Notes under the pieces: model-generated
Seen by the model: the letters and a program-made list of their open reading frames with translations, nothing else
Databases searched by the model: none
What the model was told of the DNA's origin: nothing
Source: Undaria pinnatifida
Lineage: Eukaryota; Sar; Phaeophyceae; Laminariales; Alariaceae
NCBI GenBank assembly: GCA_012845835.1
Contig: JABAKD010000005.1
Span: 14,471,705-14,535,704, forward strand
Length of the DNA: 64,000 nucleotides
Reading direction: 5' to 3'
Shown here: positions 11,284 through 20,347 of the stretch, piece after piece
How the letters are laid out: the number at the start of each line of letters is the position of its first letter
How positions within the stretch are numbered: position 1 is the first letter of the stretch
Position numbers and translations under genes: made by a program

Positions 11284-12728
11284 TTACGCTTGGAAGCACA
11301 ACCAGTAAGTTATATCGCCGAGATTATTTGTCGGACACTTAGTATTTAATACGGCATGAAAGCCTCCGCATGACTCGTTCGACCCTACAATCACTATGCC
11401 ATCTACATGAACGGCCATACTCAGTTCTACCTTGCCATCCACAACCATCCGGAAAGCACACGGATCAGTCCTACACTGCTCCATACCGTGTTCTAACACG
11501 GTCTTTACCAGTAGTCCGGCCCACTGAGGTCCGCTCTTTTTTAGACCATACAGTGATCTGTCAAGGCGAAAATCCTGCCTGACATGTCACCACACCCATC
11601 GGGTAGTTTCATGTATATCTCGGTGTCGAGTTTCGCGCGAACAAAAGCTTGCGCAACGTCTGAATGGAAAATATTCCGACCTTGGTGATTTTTGCAACGC
11701 CACCAGAATTTTAGCTGACGCTGACGATGGAGTTGGTGCAAACGTAAGTAATCTACGTCTTGCACCTGGCTAAAGCCCTTTTTTTGCAACGGCCACCAGA
11801 ATTTTAATTGACGGTGACGGTGGAGTTGGTGCAAACGTAAGTAATCTACGTCTTGCACCTGGCTAAAGCCCTTAGCCACAAGTCTTGCTTTCGTTTTTGC
11901 TAACATATCATCTTTGTCAGTCTTGTATGAGAACACCCATTTCGCACCTACAGGTTCCGGCCCTCGCGGCGGTGTCGCGGCTTCGTATGTACCAGTCGTT
12001 TTGTGACCGTCCAACTCAGTCTTCATGGCCTTGCGCCACGCCGCTTTGTATTGAGAACGCATTACATCTGCTACAGATTGCGGGGGCGGTTCTAGTTCTT
12101 CCGGGGAACCACTCGGCATGCACACGCTTAACTTCTCTTTATTGTCTCCCACAGCAGGTCCTCCAGACATCATGACCATTGTGTCCTCCGACGTCCGGGA
12201 TGGATTCTCCAGTATACTCCCAAACTCCGTCCAATTTTGCACTGCCGCAGAAATCGCGTCCTCGATCACACGCTGGCATTGAGCAGATTCATCATGCAGA
12301 CGTTGGCTCTGACTCCGAGTTCGGCCCATTATTGTCGGGGTTAGCCGTCCCCAGCTACTGAGCTCGTAAGCTGCCCCCCCCAACAGGGCCGCGGGGGAAT
12401 CATAGCCGTTCCCTTGGTCGGTGCCGGAGGCTGCTGATGGGCCCGAGTCGCTTTCGGCCCTCCATGCCGGGACCGGGGACGCGTCCACCGCGCCCCCTTG
12501 AGACGTGTCCATTGTCTCGGTTGTTTCGTCGCCAGCATTGCCGGCGGCAGGTACCTCCTGTGAGCGCTCTTGCAAGAACGCGTGCAGGTCAAGCCCCCAC
12601 GTCACGTTGAGGTCGGTCAGGCGAGCCAGACCTTCGTCCTGCTCGTCCATCACCCCCCCCCCCACCTTGATCTGACGTGTTCTCGTCGTCGGCCTCGGAC
12701 CCCCCCTCCTCCTGGGACAGGGAGTCAT
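11284..12728 (-). pseudogene. Copia reverse transcriptase, frameshifted and internally duplicated
   Basis: The minus-strand frame 12,728-11,541 carries an acidic linker and then the start of a copia-type polymerase domain: AWRKAMKTELDGH, GAKWVFSYKTD, KARLVAKGFSQVQDVDY. A 31-codon block beginning KGFSQVQDVDY occurs twice in tandem. In both copies the residues after DYLR are in a shifted frame. The correct frame returns at HSDVAQAFVRAKLDTEIYMKL, holding the first catalytic Asp. The rest lies in another frame, 11,499-11,284: EQCRTDPCAF, then HVDGIVI where functional enzymes have YVDD, so the second Asp of the pair is lost. It copied element RNA into DNA; this copy cannot. Confidence 0.85.
11689..11872 (-). 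repeat. 93-bp tandem duplication inside reverse transcriptase
   Basis: Two nearly identical blocks lie head to tail; the shared word GTAAGTAATCTACG starts at 11,744 and 11,837. The spacing of 93 bp equals 31 codons, so the downstream frame is unchanged. The two copies differ at a few bases. Confidence 0.9.
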
Positions 12729-12999
12729 TCTTCTGGGCAGGTACAGGTGGTACAGGTGGTACAGGTGTTACGCGTTGCCAGGTGACGTGACGCGTAATAA
12801 GCAGAGTACGGTGTTTGGTCAGCACGCGTACGGCATCTCGGGGGCGCAGGCCCCAGGTGAAAACACTCCTGTGCTTTCGCCTGGGAGTTGTTTTCCCTCT
12901 TCACCTTGTAGAAGTCAGGCTTGAGAAAAGGTGAAAGAACTACCGGGGGGGTTCTACCATACCACATCTCGCACGGTGACTTGTTTAAGGGGTTAACGG

Positions 13000-14387
13000 A
13001 CGTTGCTGTGCGGTTCAAAGCATCGCGCGCCCAGTGCGACGCTTCTGCCCAAAACGATTCCGTTGCGGCAATTACGCTCCGGGAAAAAGATCACGAGCCT
13101 AGATTCGACCCGCCATTGCGGCTGTCTCAATCAAACTAGCAAGCGCTGGGCTAACTCACTGAATTGGGGACTGTCGACCGTGGGTAATTCTTGCGTAATG
13201 CATCGCGATCTACGTGGGTCGCCAAACTTCCTCCCGCAAAATTCACCGCCCCCATCGGATCGGACGGCCACCACCAGTGAAGAGACACCATCTGCACGAG
13301 TATCCGCGAGGAATTGCTGGAACATTTCGGCGGCGTCCGATTTGTGGCGCATAAAGTACAGCCACGTATACCGTGGATAATCGTCACGCACGATGAGAGT
13401 ATAACGCTTTCCCCTGTGCGACTTTATCACCTTAGGCCCACTCAAATCCACAAAAACTCTCCCGAGCTTCTTATCTGCTCGAGTGTGTGTGGACTGCTTG
13501 ATACCTCGACGGAGACCCTTCACCATGGAGCACCCTTGGCACTCCAGCAGCTTTCCTTCTAGAACGACTCCTTGCTCCTCCGCGGTCTTGCGGAGCAGTG
13601 CCTCGTGGGAGTTTTCGACCGCGCAGTGATAGTGGTTTATGTTAACAACGGGCTTGTTTGGCAGTTTTCCCGGGGCGAATACAGCACAGGCATCTCCCCT
13701 AGTGCTGCAGTCGACCCGGTAGCCATAAAGGCCGTACAGGTTCCCGGTCAACGGAAACACGATCGAAAGCTCAGACTTGAGCTTTACTACAATCCCAGCG
13801 GGACGTCCTTCAAAAGTGTGACCGTGCTTCACGAGAGTGGGCGGGGAAAATAGATTATATCGGAGGTCTGGCACGTGCGCAACATTCGTCAGCATTACTC
13901 GTACAAGACCGTTTCGGGATCGAAAGACAAAGTTAATATCGCCGTATCCTTTAATCGTGCGGGTTGTGCCGTCAGCAATACGCAGTTTTAGATTGCACTC
14001 TCTGTAGTTGATCATGCCATCTGCGGAAGGCGTCATGTGAGTAGACGCTCCACTATCGGAAAGCCAGCCCTCATCCCCTACTTGCCAAGGCGACTCCCCT
14101 TCCCCCTTTTTGCTCGAAACATTGCTGCATTTGCCTGTCTCTCTAGCCTTGAAGGCTGAAGCCTCGAGCGTATCAAAATCATCATCGTCGTCCGACGCCG
14201 CCAGCACAGCTTCTTCTTTTGATGTGGGGCGGACATCAGCAGCGTGCCCCCGTCCGTGGCATCTGCTGCATAGCTCCTCCGCGCAGTCGATCTTCCAATG
14301 GCCCTCCTTGCCACACCTGTGGCGTCTCACCTCGGAGGTACCGCCATCGGCGGCTTTGGCGCTGCTGCCATCACCACCGGCAGCCAC
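13000..14387 (-). pseudogene. Copia gag zinc knuckles, aspartic protease and integrase
   Basis: The 418-codon minus-strand frame (14,387-13,131) has two degraded zinc knuckles: residues 25-35 keep C-x4-H-x4-C (RCGKEGHWKIDC) but lack the first Cys, and the second (CSRCHGRGH) lacks the last. An aspartic protease active site follows (LSDSGASTHMT, Asp111-Ser-Gly), then a GAG-pre-integrase zinc segment ending CQGC, and the integrase core with Asp314 (VFVDLSGP) and Asp378 (RSDGGGEF). Past 13,190 the family sequence moves to another frame with stops, and the catalytic Glu region (the GVAERG-type motif) is not preserved; SLIETAAMAGRI near 13,100 and NRTATSVNPLNKSPCEMWYG near 12,980-13,020 are its continuation. 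Confidence 0.85.
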
Positions 14388-15805
14388 GGCCGAGCGACCA
14401 CCGTCCTCGTTGGTGCCTTTACCGCCGCGTCCTTACCGTCCCCGACGTCCACTTTTTCTTTTTCCGCGGCCTCCACCTTGCCCGTGGGCACCGCCGCCGG
14501 CCCCTTTTCTGTGGCCACCATCGCCACCGCCGGCAAACATAGCATGGCTGGCATGGCCAGCATTGGATCGCTTCCAGAAAATCGGTGATGCCGCTCTCGT
14601 GCAGCCTTGATGATGTCATGGCGGCCGATACTGTCACGAGATGCAAGGTTCTTTGCCTTCGCGTCGTATTCGGCAGGCAGTGTGTCAATGAAAATTGTGT
14701 ACAGCATGTGGTGATCGAGGGTTACTCCTGCTGTGTGCATTTCTGCGGCAAGATCTTCGATCCTGTCCATCTCCTTAAGAGGGTTACTCCCTGGCGCCAT
14801 CTTAAAACTACTAAGGCGTCGGGAGAGGTCGGATTTTGTGTTCGTCGTTTGAGGGCCGTACCACGCATGGAGAGCGTCCCACGCTTCCCTCGGCAAGGTG
14901 AACCGGTGCAAAATGCTCTTGTCGCTCTTGCTCTTGAGAGCCGTTGACAGGAAAATCCACGCCAGTGCATGTATATGTACACTCCTGAAAAAAGAGGGTT
15001 ACTTCCTGGCGCCATCTTGAAACTATTAAGGCGTCGGGAGAGGTCGGATTTGGCTTCCGTCGTTTAAGGGCTGTACCACGCGAGGAGAGCGTCTCATGCT
15101 TCCCTCGGCAAGGTGCACCGGTGCAAAATACTCTTGTCGCTCCTGCTCTTGAGAGCTGTCGACAGGAAAATCCACGCCAGTGCATGTACATGTAAACTTT
15201 CGCGCCTCTATCCCTTGTTGACAGGTACCGAGTTTTCGGTACCCAATTCCCCTACGGGAATGTACTGCGGTGGATCCAACACAAAAGCTGATAGGGAGCC
15301 TAGTCCTTTCTCGTATTACCTGGCGTCTCTGTTCCAGACAGTGAACCCGGGCTTTTCCCCACTAAATATTGGGCCAGCGGTCTGTTTAAGAGCACGTCTA
15401 GATAGCGGCATATCGTATCCAGTCCCCAACTCACTGCCGGGGTATGACCCCCATTCTCCGGCCCACCTTGGCTGATCTGGCTCAACCCTTGCTGGGCCAA
15501 CCTCGACAGGAACTTCAGCTTCTCTGCGTCCCGTCACCCCAACACTACGCGAGGCATCCTCACGAAAATTCGCCCCTCTTGCTGCTGTTGTATTTTCTCG
15601 CGCTCCGTCTCCAGCAGTAGCTGTAGAAATTGTCGCGCAGCAGTGGGTTCAGCCCCTTGCGGGTTCCCCCTTACAGCGGCGCTGTCCTCAGCGTTGTTGA
15701 ACTCCGACGGGCCGCTGTTCCTCAGGAGCTCGGTTATCATCTCCCTCACGTCTTGCATTATGGATGCTTGCTTCTCCTCCATCATCAACTGAAACTCATT
15801 CCTTA
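14300..15805 (-). pseudogene. Copia gag, split by frameshifts and a duplication
   Basis: From the 5' side: a glutamine- and glutamate-rich probable coiled-coil (15,805-15,537; MMMEEKQASIMQDVREMI and LLLETEREKIQQQQEG), a middle part in other frames (VWNRDAR, LGSLSAFVLDPPQYIPVG), and the gag core at 14,911-14,327 with REAWDALHAWYGPQ, SFKMAPGSNPLKEMDRIEDL and IFIDTLPAEYD, typical of copia gag (UBN2/gag_2 type). Gag packages the element RNA. The core N-terminus is encoded twice because of a 215-bp duplication, which also shifts the frame. Confidence 0.75.
14778..15207 (-). repeat. 215-bp tandem duplication in copia gag
   Basis: The word AGAGGGTTACT begins at 14,778 and at 14,993, and the two blocks stay alignable to the shared CCACGCCAGTGCATGTA end. 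The copies differ at many positions, and 215 is not a multiple of three. Confidence 0.85.
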
Positions 15806-15904
15806 GCTGCTGAATCTCATCCGTGGCGTCTCTCCCCTGTACATAAATCCTTGGCTGCTGGTGCCAGAATCCCTACTTTTAAGAACTCAAGAACTACACT
15901 AGTG

Positions 15905-16137
15905 TGTTAGTAGAGTCCGAGCCCGGATGCCCTGACCGCCTCGCGGTCTGACGAGGGCTTTTATCTTCGTTGTATGAGAGGACAGAGAGGAGAGAAGGAG
16001 CAGAAAGCGGAGTGCCAGAGCTATCCTCTCATGAAAAAAAATGCATGAAAACGCCTACGAATACATACGCAACTCTTTACAACTTTTGTAACCGGCGTGC
16101 TGTGACGATCCAGACTAAAATGCAGGTCTGCCTAACA
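15905..16137 (-). mobile_element. 5' LTR of the copia element
   Basis: On the minus strand it begins TGTTAG (16,137) and ends CTAACA (15,905), the inverted ends typical of copia LTRs, for a length of 233 bp. Most of it is matched by 6085-6290. A primer-binding-site-like TGGCACCAGCAGCC occurs at about 15,860-15,874 on the minus strand, roughly 35 nt inside the proposed LTR end; that is farther than usual, so either the boundary or the primer site is uncertain. Confidence 0.6.
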
Positions 16138-16160
16138 AGCGGTTCTTGGAAGGATGCAAA

Positions 16161-16304
16161 TCACCCCTCAGGCCACTCGTCTAACACCTCAAGGGGCTTC
16201 GCGCTTGGTGCAGCGATGTCTGCCTGGTCGGTGAAACCAGACGTGCTCCCGCTCGGCATTGCAGGGATGTAAGGATCTATGGTCATACTGCTACGGGCAT
16301 GCAT
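16161..16304 (-). CDS. Short coding-like open frame, 47 codons, abutting the LTR
   Basis: Minus-strand ATG at 16,304-16,302 to TGA at 16,163-16,161. The composition is protein-like (MTIDPYIPAMPSGSTSG near the start, PLEVLDEWPEG at the end). It lies just outside the copia 5' LTR, so it could be the end of a gene or older element that the copia element inserted beside. The family is unknown. Confidence 0.25.
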   Translation of the reverse strand: MHARSSMTIDPYIPAMPSGSTSGFTDQADIAAPSAKPLEVLDEWPEG

Positions 16305-17280
16305 GATTATCGAGTACACCCCTTCCCCCCCGCCCATGTCATGTTATTGACGTCTCTTCAGTCTCATCACATGTTCTGCTTTTATTTTGTTCTCCCCCAA
16401 ATCTGTATGCGTCAGACCTGGGCGAGATCATTCATGAAGTCAACCGATCCCACCACTGGTTCACACGACGACACTCTTCTCGTACTATTACCATAATGGT
16501 AACAATTCCTGCCTGTTATGGTACTAATACATACCAGTATATAGTAAAAACGATAGCTTTGTCTGTCAGCGCGAGAAGGCAGCGTAACAGACAAAGTGAG
16601 GTATATTGTGTTTGATAAAGAGAATGAAGCATATGTTTCTGTCGGGAATCGGGGTCGTACGAGATTAAAGGCAAACGAGTACCCCAGGACCAGTATCGGA
16701 TGCAGTTCGTCGCGTGCAGGCTGGCAAGACCACGCCGAACGCCACCGAGTTGGGGCTTTTGCTGATAATGTCAGTACAGTAAAAATATTTTAGTTTTGGG
16801 ACGTTAACATTATTGCTTGAGTGGCCCCCGTGAATTCCATGCACTTGATATGTTTTTTCGAACAGTTCTTCAACATGTTTCTGGCACAACTATGGTATAG
16901 TGTAGCCGATGAATGGATGCGAATTCTTGCAAAGCCCTAGTCGGCCAAAATTGATTCGTCGAAAACGTAATTGCCGCTGCTATATACCCAACAAAGTGTA
17001 TGTTTGCGACTCCGTCAGTCGAATCCGACCGACTTTATATTTCTGCTTTTTTCCGGGAAAAAAACAAAGAAATAACATATTTGCGAGCGTGCGCGCTGTA
17101 GACGTGAATGGTTATGATGGTTTGCCCCTGTGTAGTACGGTAGTGCGTGGCAAGGGGAGAGCCCCGGAGCTCGGCGGACTCGCAAACATATCTTTTGTTG
17201 GTTATATAGCACTACCCACTGAACCATGTAGTCACAGTGCCATATACCCAACATGCTGTGTCCGAGGTAGCCGGAGACCT
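16305..17280. other. Intergenic, nothing recognised
   Basis: Short frames only, with no motif or splice support. Confidence 0.4.
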
Positions 17281-17324
17281 GTTTAACACCGTTCGGGGCA
17301 ATACGTCACATTTTTTGGCTTTGC

Positions 17325-18000
17325 GCGGCCGCCCGTGGGTGCCCACGTGATATTCCGCGATGTACTACGGTATCTCGCGGCATCCCATGAGGGTGCCCGC
17401 GGGAGTTCCGACGGTATACCGCGGGATCCCGATTCCCTGGGAGCTCCCGCGGGCACCCGCAGAACCCCATATTGTACTACGCCGGAACCCGCGGTATGCC
17501 ATTGTACTTCTCACGGGCAATCCCGCAGTCGTGCGGACATCCAGCATATCTCAGGGTTACCGTTGATGTTATGGTCGGGGTTATTTTTAGGGTTAGGGTT
17601 AGAGGGAGGGTGAAAACGCTCCATGTAAACTCTGTCACGCGAGACTGCGTAAACATACGTAATGTTAGGATTGATACATGTCGACCGCAGGCGCCCGTGA
17701 CAACTACTGCGGGTACCCGTTAAGAGTTTGACAGGTGATATCGCGGGGAAGTAACCCCGCGACATCTTACGGCAATCCCTTTGATGGGAACAGCCTCAAG
17801 ATACGGCGGGATTATTGACGGGCGCCCATGGACGCCGATGGGTACCTGCGGGCGATCGTGGGCATCCGCGATACCTCCCAGGAGCGCCCGCGAATTCTCA
17901 TGATAACTATGTTGAGATGGAGGGATCGCCCGTGTGAGCGACCGCGGGCGCCCGCGGATGCCCGAGAGATGCCGCGGGAGTGCCCAAGGGCGACCGCGAA
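17325..18000. repeat. GC-rich degenerate palindromic satellite with telomere-like core
   Basis: Two blocks (about 17,325-17,540 and 17,690-18,000) are built from variants of CCCGCGGG and GCGGGYRCCCGC at spacings near 10 bp, giving many overlapping palindromes. Between them at 17,588-17,602 is TAGGGTTAGGGTTAG, just over two TTAGGG units. The open frames here arise from the repeat. Confidence 0.55.
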
Positions 18001-20160
18001 ACACGAGAAAAACATCGTCCGTTCGGAGTGACGATACCGCAACCGGTCCACACACACCATCTGCGTATTGAGCAGGTAGCGTTCAAAACATCAGCAACAC
18101 GTTAATGATGCCATGATACTTGGGCTCGACGCAAGCAAGATGTGTCGGTGGCTGCAGTGCTATATGGGCGGCGACAGGGCTTACCTAGCAATTAGGTGCC
18201 TTACCCCCACCCCAGTCCGTGGCCTGTTCGATACTGACCCGCTGAACACTAACCATGTATACTAACATACCCTACGTAACCCTAACTTGGTTGCTGGTAG
18301 TATAGTAGGGGGATACTCGTGTCGATATACATCGACCTACAAGTCCCCACGTGGAATACGCGCCGGGCTTGCTTCATTCTATACCATTTTTTTGGCCATC
18401 GGTAGGCTTGAGAGTTGGCGCTTTTGTAAGGTATACTTCAAGTCGAGCAGTGATCACAGCGATTTGTGAGAGCCGTGATGCCCAAACCCCTTGAAGGAGC
18501 GCGCTTGGTGCTCTTGTAAGATCGTTTGGATGTCCAGTTTTGGAATTTGCAGCGTGAGCTCGGTGTTGGAGGTACCGGCCGGCGCTTGGTGCACTTGTTG
18601 GCCTTGCAATTGATTTCGCCGTCGTATCGTCGAATTAATGGTACTATAGAACTTGTACTCAGTTTTTAAATCGCGGGGCCATCAGGTCGAAGTAGTTATG
18701 CCAACCAAATGCAACACAATCGAGAGGTTTGGATCAACACGACCCATCAATATTATAACGGCCGTGTTCTGCCGCAAATGGTAGATGATGCTCTGATGCC
18801 GTAGCAAACAGCAAAGGCCTAGAGAATTACCCTCTGTGGCGAGGTCGTGCGATGATTGCCATACCCACTTCATCTGGGAATCGCGTCGTAAAAATCGCAA
18901 AGAGAAAGCTGCAACAAGATGACCCGGAAGAGGAGATACATATTGAGATTGAAGAGAAATGGCGCTATTATGCGCGACCGCCAGCTCGTTCTATGTGAGG
19001 CCGGCAGCAGATGGAGCACGGGTCATGTCGTCTAGCTATGTTACGCCTCAGAATTTCAGGAAAACACCGCCCGGAAATGAAAAATATTACTCGTTCCTTT
19101 CGTAGTACTGTTCAGAGGAATGAGCAAGACTGGCACCAAGGTCAACACATATTTTCCCGTTATCCTGAACCGACCGACCACTGTAGTATGTATGTACCGA
19201 CTGTACTGATAACCTACCGTGCGATATTGCTATGGCTACATCGCTCCCGGTACCTGCGAGTACGATTGAACTGTTTCAGCATTTGTGTGTCCCATTTCTG
19301 CTGGTGAAAATTCGAAAGCAGCAGAAGCACAAGTTTATTTGTCGAACTCACAGCTGACGTATTTGTAATGCACGTTTAATAAAATATGTCCCCCCCATAC
19401 CGCCAGCTGGTCATTGAGGGTTCGGGAATCACAAAACGTGTACGCACGCACTCGAAAAAAAGTACGCCGTGAATGCCGCGCTCCGGTATCTCTTGCCAAT
19501 GACTATACCCCTTCCTAAATAACCCAAAACACCCGCAACAACGAAGCTGCGCAACCTACACTGCCCATAACTAAAGCGCACTACTGTGTTTAAGGCCTCA
19601 AGCCTCGTTGGACTCTTCGTATTCGAGAGTGTGGTCTTGAACCCCCTGGTGTGAAACACACTACCTCCTTTTCCTCTTTCGCCATTGGAACCAGGACACC
19701 ATCTTCGGCAAAACGCGGTCACTACGGCCCATGTCTACCGTGGATGTTACATGATACAAACGCATCTCATCATGATACAAACGCATCTTACGCCCCCCCC
19801 CCGTTCTCCGACTCGAAAAGGACGCGCGGTGTACGATAAAACGACAAGGAGTAGGCAAACGAGTACGCCCCCGAGCGTGTGCCTAGCATCGTGTTTGCAG
19901 AGGCAGTATGTGACTCCTAGCTCGTGAGCCTTTCATATAAGGCGTAACCTCAAACCGAAACATGACACATGGTTCTGGCATTCCGCCAATGCCTATGAAA
20001 AAAACATCAGCAAAAAAGTACATAGTAATATAACCTACAAACAGGAATTGTGGCTGAGGTGGTTTCTTAGAGTTCGTTATTAGAACAGGTGCTTTCTACA
20101 CTAAAGTTCAACACAATAACCGCTCTACTATGTAACCAACAGACCCGAATATGAAGGATA
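18001..20160. other. Intergenic downstream of the membrane-protein gene
   Basis: No gene is recognised. A partial dispersed-repeat tail (GTCGAACTCACAGCTGACGT) lies at about 19,339-19,358 and a direct duplication of CATGATACAAACGCATCT near 19,750-19,785. The 3' untranslated region of the minus-strand gene ending at 20,162 should fall here. Confidence 0.4.
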
Positions 20161-20161
20161 C

Positions 20162-20347
20162 TCATCTAGTGAAGTCTGTCTGTGCCGCGGCGAGCTTAGT
20201 GCGCCCGCAAATGTTTATTTCCCGCATTTCTACATCCTCCGCGTCCGAAGACTCGCGTCGGTAGAACAGTAGTCCGAACATCAACGGAACCACCAGCCAA
20301 AAGCCGCTGATTTCCCCCAACGTTCCAACGATGTCCACCGGGTCCAC
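20162..20347 (-). CDS. Exon 6: second membrane segment and C-terminus
   Basis: Acceptor GGCCCAG at 20,348 opens VDPVDIVGTLGEISGFW in phase 0, then VVPLMFGLLFYRRES and a charged tail to a TAG stop (61 codons). It is the only copy of this exon start that continues into the membrane segment; partial copies lie upstream in the intron. Confidence 0.7.
   Translation of the reverse strand: MDPVDIVGTLGEISGFWLVVPLMFGLLFYRRESSDAEDVEMREINICGRTKLAAAQTDFTR

Larger units (their letters stand above)
11100..16137 (-). mobile_element. Ty1/copia retrotransposon, degraded
   Basis: Read on the minus strand the order is LTR (16,137-15,905), gag (about 15,800-14,300), zinc knuckles and aspartic protease (about 14,320-14,000), integrase (13,640-about 13,000), reverse transcriptase (about 12,050-11,200). 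Integrase before reverse transcriptase is the copia order. The copy is dead: multiple frameshifts and stops, a 215-bp tandem duplication in gag, a 93-bp tandem duplication in the reverse transcriptase, an altered catalytic box, and most of RNase H missing. A fragment resembling an RNase H end (VRHVKV..QVDSIHVR) may survive at 11,100-11,190. No 3' LTR is recognised. Confidence 0.85.

Noticed and set aside
10756-11349. 197-codon plus-strand frame
   Set aside because: It crosses an (AT)n and a G-run and its second half is antisense to the copia reverse transcriptase.
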